From Henningerozyma blattae CBS 6284 (Eukaryota; Ascomycota; Saccharomycetes; Saccharomycetales; Saccharomycetaceae): 64,000 nt of DNA. The notes under the pieces were generated by a model that was not told the DNA's origin, searched no databases, and was given only the letters and a program-made list of their open reading frames with translations. The DNA is taken from contig NC_020191.1 in assembly GCF_000315915.1 (NCBI RefSeq), forward strand, positions 124,001 to 188,000, read 5' to 3'. This document shows, one piece after another, positions 1 through 12,490 of this stretch. The position numbers were made by a program, and so were the translations under genes. Position 1 is the first letter of the stretch. Each line of letters begins with the position of its first letter.

Positions 1-358
1 ATATATATATAATGTATACACGAATATATGAATATGCTATGATATAAGAAATGACTCAATTAAGAATGTCCATTGTCTTCTAATAACATTGAAATTTCAC
101 TAACATTTAATAATATTAATATTTCTTGTAAATTCTCAAGATGATAAAAAAATCATTTTTCAAGATGTCTAAATAAGGAAATTTCGTGCGAGCATTTGGA
201 AAATAATAAAATTAAGAACTTATTGTATAGAAATATTTATTATATGTAAAGATAGCTTAAAATCCAAAATAATAAAAAAAAAAAAAAAGGAATTTACTAC
301 CCTTAATTGAAAACACTCTTTAATTGACCAAGCTGTAAAAAATTATAATAAGATAAAC
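1..358. other. 5' flank of DPC29-like gene
   Basis: This is AT-rich non-coding DNA at the window edge, beginning with a short AT dinucleotide run and holding an A14 tract near 275-290. No gene is visible. It presumably carries the promoter of the gene starting at 359. Confidence 0.6.
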
Positions 359-1237
359 ATGTTGGTACGTGCAATTAGATCTTCTTTAAAACAACGTGGA
401 TTCCATTCCGCGCATGGTGTCGTTTGGTCAGGCCATAATAAATGGAGCACTATTAAACACGATAAAGCCAAGAATGATGCCAATAGAAACAAAATCATTA
501 ATAAATGTGCAAATCAAATAGCATTGAGTATCAAATTAGGTGGTGGTAGCACAGACCCTGCATTGAACATGAGACTAAACGCAGCAATCACCTCTGCTTT
601 GAAAAATAATGTTACCAAGAGAGTAATCGAAAATGCTATTAAGAAAGGGTCTGGCGCAAGTGGTGATTCTGGTAACAACTTAGAAAGTTGTACCTATGAA
701 ATAATGGGTCCTGGTGGTGTAGCCATGGTTGTTGAAGCCGCTACTGATAACAAGAATCGAACAATTGGATTTGTTCGATCTCTAACAAATAAAGCAAATG
801 CCTCGATGTCCCCAACTTTGTACATGTTTGATGCTAGAGGTAGAATAGTTGTGGAACCTCCTGCTCATTTATTGGGGAACGATGAAGGTGTATTGGAAAG
901 TATCTTGGAATTAGACGATATTGTCGATGTCAACAAGAATGAAGAAGACGAAGAAACTTCAAAAGATGATACAACGACATCATCGGAGGATAATGCCCCA
1001 GAAAAGTACACTGTGATTACAGAACCCACAGATACCAACACAGTTAGTTCGAACCTTCAAAAACTTGGGTTCAATCTTCAAGACGTCCGAATCGTTCAAG
1101 TAGCTCAAGAAGCAACACAGATAGATCCTTCTGAAGAAACATTCGAGAAAATCAAACGATTTGTTGACCAACTGCAAGATATCGACGAGATCACAGACAT
1201 ATACACTAACATCCGCGGCTGTCCGTTTTCTCCATGA
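359..1237 (+). CDS. DPC29: TACO1/YebC-family mitochondrial translation factor
   Basis: The 292-residue protein belongs to the YebC/PmpR/TACO1 family, whose mitochondrial members bind the ribosome and assist translation of mtDNA-encoded proteins. The family hallmark SGHNKWSTIKHDKAK is at residues 24-38, followed by the conserved block DPALNMRLNAAI and the MGPGGVAMVVEAATDNKNRT segment (about 116-135). Residues 1-23 are basic and free of acidic residues (arginines, lysines, serines), as expected for a mitochondrial presequence. An acidic low-complexity insert lies at about 193-214 and is probably a lineage-specific loop. The start is the first ATG and leads straight into the presequence. The closest S. 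cerevisiae relative is YGR021W, and the next gene downstream is the YGR023W relative, so synteny supports the call. Confidence 0.9.
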   Translation: MLVRAIRSSLKQRGFHSAHGVVWSGHNKWSTIKHDKAKNDANRNKIINKCANQIALSIKLGGGSTDPALNMRLNAAITSALKNNVTKRVIENAIKKGSGASGDSGNNLESCTYEIMGPGGVAMVVEAATDNKNRTIGFVRSLTNKANASMSPTLYMFDARGRIVVEPPAHLLGNDEGVLESILELDDIVDVNKNEEDEETSKDDTTTSSEDNAPEKYTVITEPTDTNTVSSNLQKLGFNLQDVRIVQVAQEATQIDPSEETFEKIKRFVDQLQDIDEITDIYTNIRGCPFSP

Positions 1238-2568
1238 CTCATTTAACCTACTTCCTCTGCATACATAATGTCTCATTCTTCAATTTACCCTCCCGTTTAG
1301 GCCCAGTTTCTGGCCAAGACTTCATCCTGTATTTAATTTTACTCCATATATACGCCTTATTCCTCTTATGTTCATTGTCACTACCGCTACGATGGCTTTC
1401 CCACTCTCGCTGCTTTGGTGCTCTTTGTTACTATTAATATATTTCTTCTCCATAATAGACTCTTGAAACATCTTGCTACGGAAAAACCGAGCCATTATAT
1501 TTTCAAAATTTTTTTTTTCTATTTTTTTTTTCATTGTCAATTTTTCCATATTTTCTCACTTTTTTTCCGTTTTCTGTTCGTATTTATCCGTGTGCCCAAT
1601 CAGGCAAAACTGACCGAAATCTGGTTTTTGCCGTTTTCGTGCCTTTTTTTCACCTGAAATTTTACTTCAACAAAGTACTTTGTTTGTTTATTTTCCAGCT
1701 TTGATGATGGTGTTTGTTTACCTGTAAGACTTCTGGCAACTTTGTTTACATCCTAGTGAGTCTCGTCAGCGTCATAGTAAACGAATTGGACGTCTAGATC
1801 GCCACGAACAAGGCTCAGAACATGGCGTAATTGTTGTCGTGTTTCCTGTTCTTTCATGTTTGAACTAGTGATCTCCATACCTGGCTTCTGCTCTGCTCAT
1901 TCAGACTGGGGACTCAACCTTCCATGTTGTCAAACTCTCAGCTTGCGGTGATCATCGATCATCTTTTTTATGGCTAACCAGGTTCGACAAGTAATTTAAG
2001 AGTTTTCCTCCAGAATGATTCTTTTGCCTACCAACCTAAGTCGTTCAAGAACACTAGGGGGCTCACATTTGGTTTGATTCATCAAAGGATTATATATTGT
2101 CTGCTTTCTTCATTCCAACGATCGAAAGCAAGCAAAGGTAAACAAAGTGTTTTAAGATTAATCATCTCTTCGATTTCCCTTCGTCCTCGCCACAACAGCG
2201 ATTATATCACTACTGTTCAATTCATTCCTATCCATTATTCTCATTACTCTAGCTCTCTACCTTCAAACTTTTTGAAGTAGCTACATCATAATATACTTCA
2301 ACTATATTATTTAATTAAAGTACGTCTGCAAGCTAGATCCATTCATACCCATTCATTCATTCATTCATCCATTCTTTTATTCATTCACTCTTTATTTTAT
2401 TCACTCTTTACCCATAGGTTTATGGTTATTACTATTTTTTTAATCTATAAAACTTATTATATTTAAATTAATTATCACAAATCTGAATTTTAATTTTGTT
2501 TTATTTTTTTTACTATACATTTTTTACTTTCAAACACTATACACATATATTCACGTTGTTTATTACTG
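1238..2568. other. Intergenic region, MTL1 promoter
   Basis: About 1.3 kb with no supportable gene. It has long T-rich runs at 1508-1570, a moderately GC-balanced stretch around 1700-2060, and an ATTC tetranucleotide microsatellite near 2351-2370. The T-rich strand just before 2569 is typical of a yeast promoter and 5' UTR. Confidence 0.5.
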
Positions 2569-4968
2569 ATGCTACGTATATGGGCTATATTTTTATTACT
2601 GGCAAGATTGACTTTTGCTCAAGATGTTATCGTGATACAACAAGATAATAATAATACAGCTACGATTGCTAATATCCAGCCTATTGCAGATACCACTACT
2701 ACCACAATTAGAACATTCTCTGCTGTCATTGCTACAGCTTCTTTAACTTCGATAGGAAATGATGATGATGCCGTATCTACTACGCAAGATCCCACATCTA
2801 TTGAGCAGGATACGACCACATTTATAGCGGGAGTCGATACTTCGACCGATGAAGACACTACCACTTCCCAAACAAGCATTCAAGAAACAAGTCCAACGGA
2901 CGTGGTACCGTTAGAAACTTCAACATCTACCCCAATAATCTTACCCATAATAACATCTTCAACTCCTATTTCTCAAGATTTTACTGAAGCTACACCTACA
3001 AGTATAATAATAATTACTCCACTCTCATCTAGTACCGAATCTACTACGACTCCATATCAACCAACATCGATGCTTACAGTTCCACCTGCTCCACCTTCAA
3101 CTACAACCACAACTATTACACCTACTTCTTCTAGTAGTACGTCTACAAGTACATCAAGTACAAGTACAAGTACTTCAAGCATCGATACATTACAAACAAA
3201 CGAACTCCCAGAAACATCTTCTGTTGAGCCATTGAATACATTTCCTGCTACTGAGCCAACAACTACAACAACACTAGAAACTACATCCACCTCAAGCTCC
3301 ACCACTTCAACCGAACCAACAACAACTTCTTCGTCGACTCAAGAGCCTTTTATATCAAGTGATTTTTTCCCATTAGAACCAATTTCTTCTACAGAAATTG
3401 CTCCAATTATTTCTTCTTATCAAGATATCGAAACAACATCAAGTATACCAATTCCTGAAGAGTCCTCTACAACTTCTACAACTTCAAGTATCGAAACTAC
3501 TACACAAATGCTACCAACAACAACATCAGAGGAGATTTATATTCCATCTAGTTCGATTCAATTTGTTCCAACTAGTTCTACTGTTATTGAGCCTTTAGTC
3601 CAATCTTCCATCGAAACTTTCGTAAGTTCTTCAACGTTACCAACATCTTCACAAATTATTTATATCCCACCAAGTACAACAAGTTCTGAAATACTTGAAA
3701 GTTCTTCTGAATTTATAATGGTTCCTAACACCGTGACCCAAACTTCCATTCCAATTTCATCAATTACTATTTCAACAAGTGCTACTAGTACTATCCAACC
3801 AACAACAAATAACTTAATTGAACCTTCTTCAACAACAATAATTATTAGTAGTCCACCACCAAGAACTACAAGTACTTTAGAGCCATCTTCATCAACAACT
3901 ATCATGGTCTCCTCTTCTATTAGAATATCATCTTCATCCGTTTTTTCATCATCATCTTCATCCGTTTTTTCATCATCATCCTTTGATGATTTTTCGTCAT
4001 CATCATCCTATGATGATTTTTCGTCATCATCATCCTATGATGATTTTTCGTCATCATCATCTTTTGATGATTTCTCCTCTTCTTCCTATTTCAATTCATC
4101 ATCTACTTCATCAAACCCTACCACAATGTATTCAATTACACCTTCTACAAAAGTAGATAATTTACATCTTACTGTAACAAGTGTCATTCATGGACAAACA
4201 GTAGTTGCTGATCAATATACGACAATAACATTATCATCAAAAGAAACTTCCACCGTGACTCCAAAGAGTACTCAAAAAAAGAAAGGTACTCTATCCAAAA
4301 AAAATAGAAATATTGTTATTGGCTGCTGTGTAGGTATTGGTTTGCCATTAATAATTCTTACCATCTTTTTAATTAATATCTTCTGTTTACGTTCAAGGAA
4401 GACAGATTTTATTGATTCTGATGGTAAAATTGTTACAGCTTATTCAGATACAAATGTTGTTAAAGGTTGGAAAGAATTAATTGGTAAAAAATCCGAACCT
4501 ACTTTCCAGACTGAAAAGATTCTAGATGATGGGAATGAATCAACTAATTCGATTATGGATGATTCAAGCAAAGATATTACTAATCCAAGTAGAAACATTT
4601 TCAATGATCCCTATACTAACCAATATAGTAACCCGAATGGTAATAATTCTAATATTGATCTTTCAGAAACTTTGCAATTCTATCCAAAAGAATATAATAC
4701 TGATAAATTAGATATATCTGGTTACATCAACTCAAGGGGTAGTTTTGTGTCAGTTTATGATACTACCAATTCATCTAATGACTATTCAAATGATTACACA
4801 AATTCCAATACGCATTCGAGTTCTCAAACGAACTCCCACTCAGGAATCTCATCATCATCTCCTGGCTCAAGAGATTATTATTATGATTCAAATAATTCAA
4901 TTTATAATGATTCAATTGATTTAGAGAACTATGAACCAACAAGAAAATTAAGTATTACAAATCGTTGA
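2569..4968 (+). CDS. MTL1: Cell wall integrity sensor, MID2/MTL1 type
   Basis: The 799-residue type I membrane protein is a plasma-membrane sensor of wall stress of the Mid2/Mtl1 type, which signals to Rho1 and the Pkc1 pathway. Residues 1-17 are a signal peptide ending in A-Q. Residues 18 to about 560 are almost entirely Ser/Thr, a mucin-like region expected to be heavily O-mannosylated. A basic stretch precedes one transmembrane helix at about 582-607. The cytoplasmic tail begins with R-S-R-K-T and then DFIDSDGKIVTAY (613-625), the signature shared by Mid2 and Mtl1, and ends in an Asn/Ser-rich segment. Neighbourhood with the YGR021W relative favours MTL1 over its duplicate MID2. The protein is longer than the S. 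cerevisiae members, mostly through Ser/Thr repeats. Confidence 0.9.
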   Translation: MLRIWAIFLLLARLTFAQDVIVIQQDNNNTATIANIQPIADTTTTTIRTFSAVIATASLTSIGNDDDAVSTTQDPTSIEQDTTTFIAGVDTSTDEDTTTSQTSIQETSPTDVVPLETSTSTPIILPIITSSTPISQDFTEATPTSIIIITPLSSSTESTTTPYQPTSMLTVPPAPPSTTTTTITPTSSSSTSTSTSSTSTSTSSIDTLQTNELPETSSVEPLNTFPATEPTTTTTLETTSTSSSTTSTEPTTTSSSTQEPFISSDFFPLEPISSTEIAPIISSYQDIETTSSIPIPEESSTTSTTSSIETTTQMLPTTTSEEIYIPSSSIQFVPTSSTVIEPLVQSSIETFVSSSTLPTSSQIIYIPPSTTSSEILESSSEFIMVPNTVTQTSIPISSITISTSATSTIQPTTNNLIEPSSTTIIISSPPPRTTSTLEPSSSTTIMVSSSIRISSSSVFSSSSSSVFSSSSFDDFSSSSSYDDFSSSSSYDDFSSSSSFDDFSSSSYFNSSSTSSNPTTMYSITPSTKVDNLHLTVTSVIHGQTVVADQYTTITLSSKETSTVTPKSTQKKKGTLSKKNRNIVIGCCVGIGLPLIILTIFLINIFCLRSRKTDFIDSDGKIVTAYSDTNVVKGWKELIGKKSEPTFQTEKILDDGNESTNSIMDDSSKDITNPSRNIFNDPYTNQYSNPNGNNSNIDLSETLQFYPKEYNTDKLDISGYINSRGSFVSVYDTTNSSNDYSNDYTNSNTHSSSQTNSHSGISSSSPGSRDYYYDSNNSIYNDSIDLENYEPTRKLSITNR
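3985..4092 (+). repeat. 27-bp coding tandem repeat in MTL1
   Basis: Four copies of a 27-bp unit encode DDFSSSSS followed by Y or F. The first two copies are identical at the nucleotide level, the third differs in the last codon, and the fourth is degenerate. Just upstream a 24-bp unit encoding SSSSSSVF is also repeated. Such repeats in a mannoprotein stem can change length by slippage. Confidence 0.9.
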
Positions 4969-7468
4969 GACATCTACCCTCGAACTCTTATTCCGCTCTT
5001 TTTAAAAAATGAACTTTTACCTTATAAACGATACCCTGAGATTAAGTAATCATTCAGTTATTAATTATTCACATTTTTTTTCTCTCTTTCAAGCTTTCCA
5101 ATTAAATGATACCCATAACTAATTCAATTTGCATTCGCTTATATATTTTATTACAACTTATACACACTATCACTAAATGATACCCAAATTTATAGAATTA
5201 GAATTTTCGCTATTTTTTTTTCTTTTCTTTTATTTCTTTAATTCTCCTCATTCCTTTCAATAATTATCACCCCATTCCTTTTCCTGTCCTTTCCTTTCCT
5301 TTCTCTTCCTTTTTCAATTAAATTTTACTTTAGTTTTCTTTATCCATTTCTTTCGCTTCTAAATCTCTAAATAATTAATTTTCATGGCATTTATTATGCT
5401 TTCTACCCATTCATTTTTACTTCTTAAATATTTTTTTTCATTTCCTTTCGATAGATATTTGTTATCCGCATTTATTCGTCATACAGAAATATTTATATTT
5501 TTAGTTTGAATAAAAGATTCTTGTCTAGGATTGTCAAAAATATTTCATTTCATACATATTTAATTTTTCTTTGAGTTTTTCTGTGCTCTCAATTTTATAT
5601 AATAACCATACTCTCTAATTAATTATCTAAATAATATGCTTTTTATCTAAATATACTTTTTTTGATTTAAATTATTTCTCAGTAAAAATAAATCCATCAT
5701 TTTGTTCAATTACGCTAGTTATATCTGTGTTTCTCCCAAAATTAGAAATGTAGCTTTAAGAGTTTAGAATTCAAATACTATGATATTATGTATTAATACT
5801 AATTCAAGATAAGATGCATATTTTTGGAAGAGAAGGAGAATAGCTCTGCAAAAAAAATTGTATGTGAAGAGGCTTATTGCAGAAAGTACAAACACAATTA
5901 GGAAAATTGAAAAGAAGGTTTATTGTAAAATTTAAAATATTAGGAACCATTAAAGGTTCAAAAAAACGTTAAAAACCGATACATTGAATGAATTTCTAAA
6001 AAGATTTTTGTTTCCTGTCACAGCTAAGGAACACTATAAAAACAGACTATATAATTATATAGTCAGCTGTGCTCTAATAATACTTCTACAATAACGATTT
6101 TTTTTATGTTTTTGCTCTACAAATTATTCCTGGAGTAATAATAAGTTACCAGGAAAAATAGACTATTTTGAAATAAATTCAACTAAGATAAAAGCAAAAA
6201 TAAGTTAAAATAAATTAAATATTCTACAAGTTTGACGTATTTTCATCCTGAACCAGGAAAAAAAAAATTAACAAATGTGAACCCATGAGTTGAATTAATA
6301 ATCGATGGTATTTATGTTTAATTCTGCTAGATATTTATGGTCTTTATACATACAACAGTAGATATACTGGTTTAGGATAAAAGATAGTATAACGTGAATA
6401 TACGTTGCTAATAAAAACCTCAATTAGAAAATTCGTTGTCGTTAATTAAAGTACATCATGTAGCTTCTACAGGATATACTAAGCATGAGAGGCACATAAC
6501 TCTTGTGAGGTTAATTAGGTGAAGAACTTTCACTTATAGACGACGATGAATTAACTTCTCTTGTCCAAAAAATAATGTATAAATTGTCAGAATTTTAGTC
6601 GACATCTAATCTTTATATTTTTATATATTTTCTATAATTGTAATTCCTACTCAAAAGGGTAGGAGGTTTCTATACTATAAACAATCTACAAAAAAAGAAT
6701 TATTTACTGGAATTGAAGAGAGTCTGAGATTATTAAATAATGAATTTTGATGTAATTTTGGATTACTTCTTTTACATACTCTATAAACATCCATATTCAA
6801 TTACAAAATATGCTCTTTATATAGTAAGTTAAAACAAGCTCCATTCATAATTGTTCTTTAACCTTATTTCCCTTTTTAACAAATACCTTAATTATGAATC
6901 GAACCAGGCATGTGAAAATTAAACACTTCATAAAAATGTCATTTTACGAAATAAATAGAAAATAATTATATTATTTTCCAGCATTATTCTCTTAATTATG
7001 ACTAATAGCAATATTAATATTGAGGATTCTAATGTCGTACAAATTCCTTATCAACAAACCATACCTATATAATATCATTTTAAATAAATAGTTTACTATT
7101 AGCAAACTTCGTTTAATTACTAATTGCTCGATTAGATTCTTACCATAAGGTCTCTTTGTACGTCAGCATTTTTAATTGCTTTGAAAAGAAGATATGTGAT
7201 ATTTTGGATCGTAGTTAGATCAAAATAATCTTGGCCTCTTTACATATAATATGTGAAGGATTGTGAGCTATATATTTTGGCCCAACAGTAAGTAAGACCA
7301 GTTTATATACAAGTCTGAACAATTAGAGAATATTATGATGATACATACTATATATGGCCACATACCGAATCATGGCATATATTGACGTTTGACGCATATC
7401 AGATATAAGTCTAAGTATATAAGTCTGAGACGTATGTGCTGATAATACTTTTGTTTACGATTCAAAGT
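4969..7468. other. Gene-poor intergenic region
   Basis: Some 2.5 kb of AT-rich DNA with no open frame that I can support. The first 700 bp are T-rich 3' flank of MTL1. At 6019-6071 a CACAGCT/AGCTGTG pair encloses a perfect 20-bp palindrome (6045-6064), which could extrude as a hairpin. The expected S. cerevisiae neighbour of MTL1 (THG1) is absent, so a synteny break falls between here and the old yellow enzyme gene. Confidence 0.5.
6045..6064. repeat. Perfect 20-bp AT palindrome
   Basis: GACTATATAATTATATAGTC equals its own reverse complement. It is flanked by CACAGCT at 6019-6025 and AGCTGTG at 6065-6071, an outer inverted pair. No gene is nearby. Confidence 0.8.
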
Positions 7469-7889
7469 TGTTGTAGACATATGCTAAACAATAAAATGTA
7501 ATGTTCTCAAGTTTAGGCTTTAAGCAAACGATCACGTAATCTGATGACTGCGAGCCATATAATCGTACAATCGTGCGTTCACGCAATTATATGACTATGA
7601 GTCATAATATCATGCAATTGTGCAATTGCTTGACAAGTTAATAAACTAATATTCAGGATAAATAGTTCTATTTGAAAACGTATAAATAGGACTACTTATC
7701 TGTCAAGAATTCATAAGTTTATAGTTCGTTCATATTAATTTTATAGTAAGAAAAAAAACAAGTTATTATTTAAGTACAAATGGTACTCTAGCTTTTAGTG
7801 TAAAGTCCAATAACTCAAGAATAGTTCAGGTTTGTGTAAACCCCAAGTCCTTATAGTATTATTAGTATTGTCCCGAGACGATTACAACA
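7469..7889 (+). mobile_element. Solo LTR 1, Ty3-type
   Basis: A 421-bp element starts TGTTGTA and ends TACAACA, the terminal inverted pair seen in Ty3 (sigma) LTRs. The preceding five bases, AAAGT (7464-7468), match the site that originally followed it: AAAG at 7890-7893, with the next T now displaced to 8416 by the second insertion. A TATAAATA box sits at 7681-7688, and the central part holds an imperfect internal duplication (about 7540-7640). Before the second insertion its end lay about 17 bp from the tRNA-Asp gene, the position favoured by Ty3 integrase. There is no internal gag-pol, so this is a solo LTR. Confidence 0.75.
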
Positions 7890-7893
7890 AAAG

Positions 7894-8410
7894 TGTTGTA
7901 AAACCGTCTAAGCGCCGTCGCCTTTCACGTAATACTTACAAGAAATCAGTACAAGAGAAGCCTCGAGAGAGAACAGATCAGCTGACCACAGCTGAGAAAC
8001 AACTATTCAGCAGGCGTGGAACATCAACTGTAACCACTGGATCTGCACCCACTTCTGGTTCATCTCGGACATCTATTAGTAAGAATGTGCTGGAATATGA
8101 TTATATTTCTTAAATAGTATTTTTCGAGATAAAAAGAAAAACATCTTTTAAACAATAAGTCACGTGATAAAAGTCTTTTACCACTCAATAGAAAATGATA
8201 TAATCATATTCCAGCATGTACCGCATCCTGTAACTATGCACCCAGAACTATCCAGCTCTAAAGAAGTATATAAAGAGCATGTATAGATCAATATACTATT
8301 ATATACTATATAGAGAAGGACCAAGGGGAGATACAATAATCTTGTGTAATACGACCTATAACTACTGATCTCAATACCATCCGAACTCCTGTTAGTCTGG
8401 TATTACAACA
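7894..8410 (+). mobile_element. Solo LTR 2, Ty3-type, inserted at the edge of LTR 1
   Basis: A 517-bp element also runs from TGTTGTA to TACAACA. Five-base target duplications AAAAG flank it at 7889-7893 and 8411-8415. The left copy uses the last base of LTR 1 plus its target bases, so this insertion is the younger. The end is 17 bp before the tRNA-Asp gene. A TATATAAA box lies at 8267-8274. Its sequence differs greatly from LTR 1 apart from the ends, so two element families or old lineages are present. A 73-codon stop-free stretch at its start has no own ATG and probably means nothing. Confidence 0.78.
8088..8216. repeat. 129-bp segment bounded by 19-bp perfect inverted repeats
   Basis: TGCTGGAATATGATTATAT (8088-8106) is matched exactly, inverted, by 8198-8216. 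The segment lies inside LTR 2, and removing it would leave 388 bp, closer to LTR 1. No convincing target duplication is seen (only TG on each side). It may be a small terminal-inverted-repeat insertion or an LTR stem. Confidence 0.7.
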
Positions 8411-8427
8411 AAAAGTAACCCAATAAA

Positions 8428-8499
8428 TCCCCGATAGTTTAATGGTTAGAATGGGCGCTTGTCGCGTGCCAGATCGGGGTTCAATTCCCCGTCGAGGAG
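8428..8499 (+). tRNA. tRNA-Asp(GUC)
   Basis: The 72-nt cloverleaf closely matches the yeast tRNA-Asp, with anticodon GTC at 8461-8463, T-loop GGTTCAATTCC and discriminator G. No intron is present. The acceptor stem pairs at six of seven positions; position 4 is C (8431) facing A69 (8495), a C-A mismatch where a T would pair. A run of six T at 8505-8510 is the RNA polymerase III terminator. Two Ty3-type LTRs are stacked directly upstream, which shows that the locus recruits the Pol III machinery or did so in the past. Confidence 0.96.
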
Positions 8500-8504
8500 A
8501 TTAA

Positions 8505-8510
8505 TTTTTT
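8505..8510 (+). terminator. Pol III terminator of tRNA-Asp
   Basis: T6 run beginning six bases after the tRNA 3' end. Confidence 0.85.
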
Positions 8511-8519
8511 CAAGAATTT

Positions 8520-9256
8520 TGTTGTTGAGGGTGTCAGGGTGCAGAAATTCCTAATAAATATGTGGTAGATCCAGTTACGACTTGTGACCAAGAGCCTGTG
8601 GGGTCACGTGGGCAGAAGTCAGACTTTGGAGCTTATACAGATGAATAAGTATGTAGCTTGAAAATGTGCACAGGAAGAATGTATTCTGAAAGAGGATAGA
8701 GTAATCTATCATCAGGTCTTAAGAGATACAGGAGTATCCAAGAAGACAAGAGATCTGAGATTATCTACAGGGCGAGCCTGTAGATATCAGATACAAGTTA
8801 GAAGTAGGTTAACTTCTGAGTTAACTCTACAAGTGGGATGATAGGTAAATGTTGAGGCATCGTACTACTATCATCGGCAGAGACTATGCGGTAGGCGTAG
8901 TCTACGAATTGGGACTGCGGTTACAATTCTGCTCGTCAAGAGTATCTTCCAGAACGCCGGTTCTGATGAGAACATAATTGTTATGTCCAGGAAGCTTGTG
9001 TCTGACGAGACATAGGTCTTATATAAGAGGAAGGTTCTATGAAGATGGATATTCAGGAAGAGTATTCTGTTTAACGAAACAACCAAATTTTATATTAATT
9101 CCTGGCTGGATTCGAAAACAGGGTAACATATACATTCTATATAGTAAGAATTATAACTGACCGTAGAACAATCTACGACAGCTATTCGTAATGAAGGTAG
9201 CATAATGAACAGATAAAAAATATATATATATATTTATTCTAATAGACACAACAACA
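8520..9256. mobile_element. Possible retroelement relic, GC-elevated block
   Basis: This 737-bp block begins TGTTGTTG and ends CAACAACA. It is clearly richer in G+C than its surroundings (about half G+C around 8881-8940), contains a TATATAA box near 9022, and has no intact gene. No matching target duplication flanks it. It could be a long LTR of another family or a decayed element beside the tRNA hotspot; I do not recognise any encoded protein. Confidence 0.3.
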
Positions 9257-9710
9257 AGAGGATAAGTAATATATTATACTAGAGGGTGATCAAATAAATT
9301 ATTGTAAATCTTTTTTAACGTCATGCAAAATGCGTATTATAAATAATAAGATTAATATTAATATTTATCATGCTAATCTTATTTTAATTCTTTTGGGCGT
9401 AATTTGATCTATTATTACTGTTTTTCCTATTTTTGCAAAATTATATATTTATAGTGTTTGTTAATTTATTATTTATCTTATATTAATAATTAATGGCATC
9501 ATATAAAACCAACAGAATATAGTTGAATCATCTTTCTTTGTGATCGTAACAAATAAACTGACTACTCCAGTCTTATTCACATCATTCAGCATTTATAATT
9601 TTAAATGACATCGACTTATATATAGAAATTGCAATAATTAAATATATTTTTTCAAAACAAAACACTTCGTAAATGTTTTACTAAAAATTACTTAGGATAA
9701 ACTAGATATC
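9257..9710. other. 3' flank of the old yellow enzyme gene
   Basis: AT-rich non-coding DNA. A ten-base inverted pair AATAAGATTA / TAATCTTATT lies at about 9344-9386. Nothing else is seen. Confidence 0.5.

Positions 9711-12490
<2,780 letters not shown>

Noticed and set aside
6885..6925. Possible tRNA B box on the minus strand (GGTTCGATTCA)
   Set aside because: The flanking bases do not form a T stem and no cloverleaf can be built around it.
7832..8113. 93-codon open frame in the LTR region
   Set aside because: It starts with TTG and crosses the junction of two independent LTR insertions, so it cannot be one gene.
8158..8170. GTCACGTG as a centromere CDEI
   Set aside because: No AT-rich block or CCG motif follows and it lies inside an LTR; similar E-boxes at 12334 and 53649 also lack the other elements.
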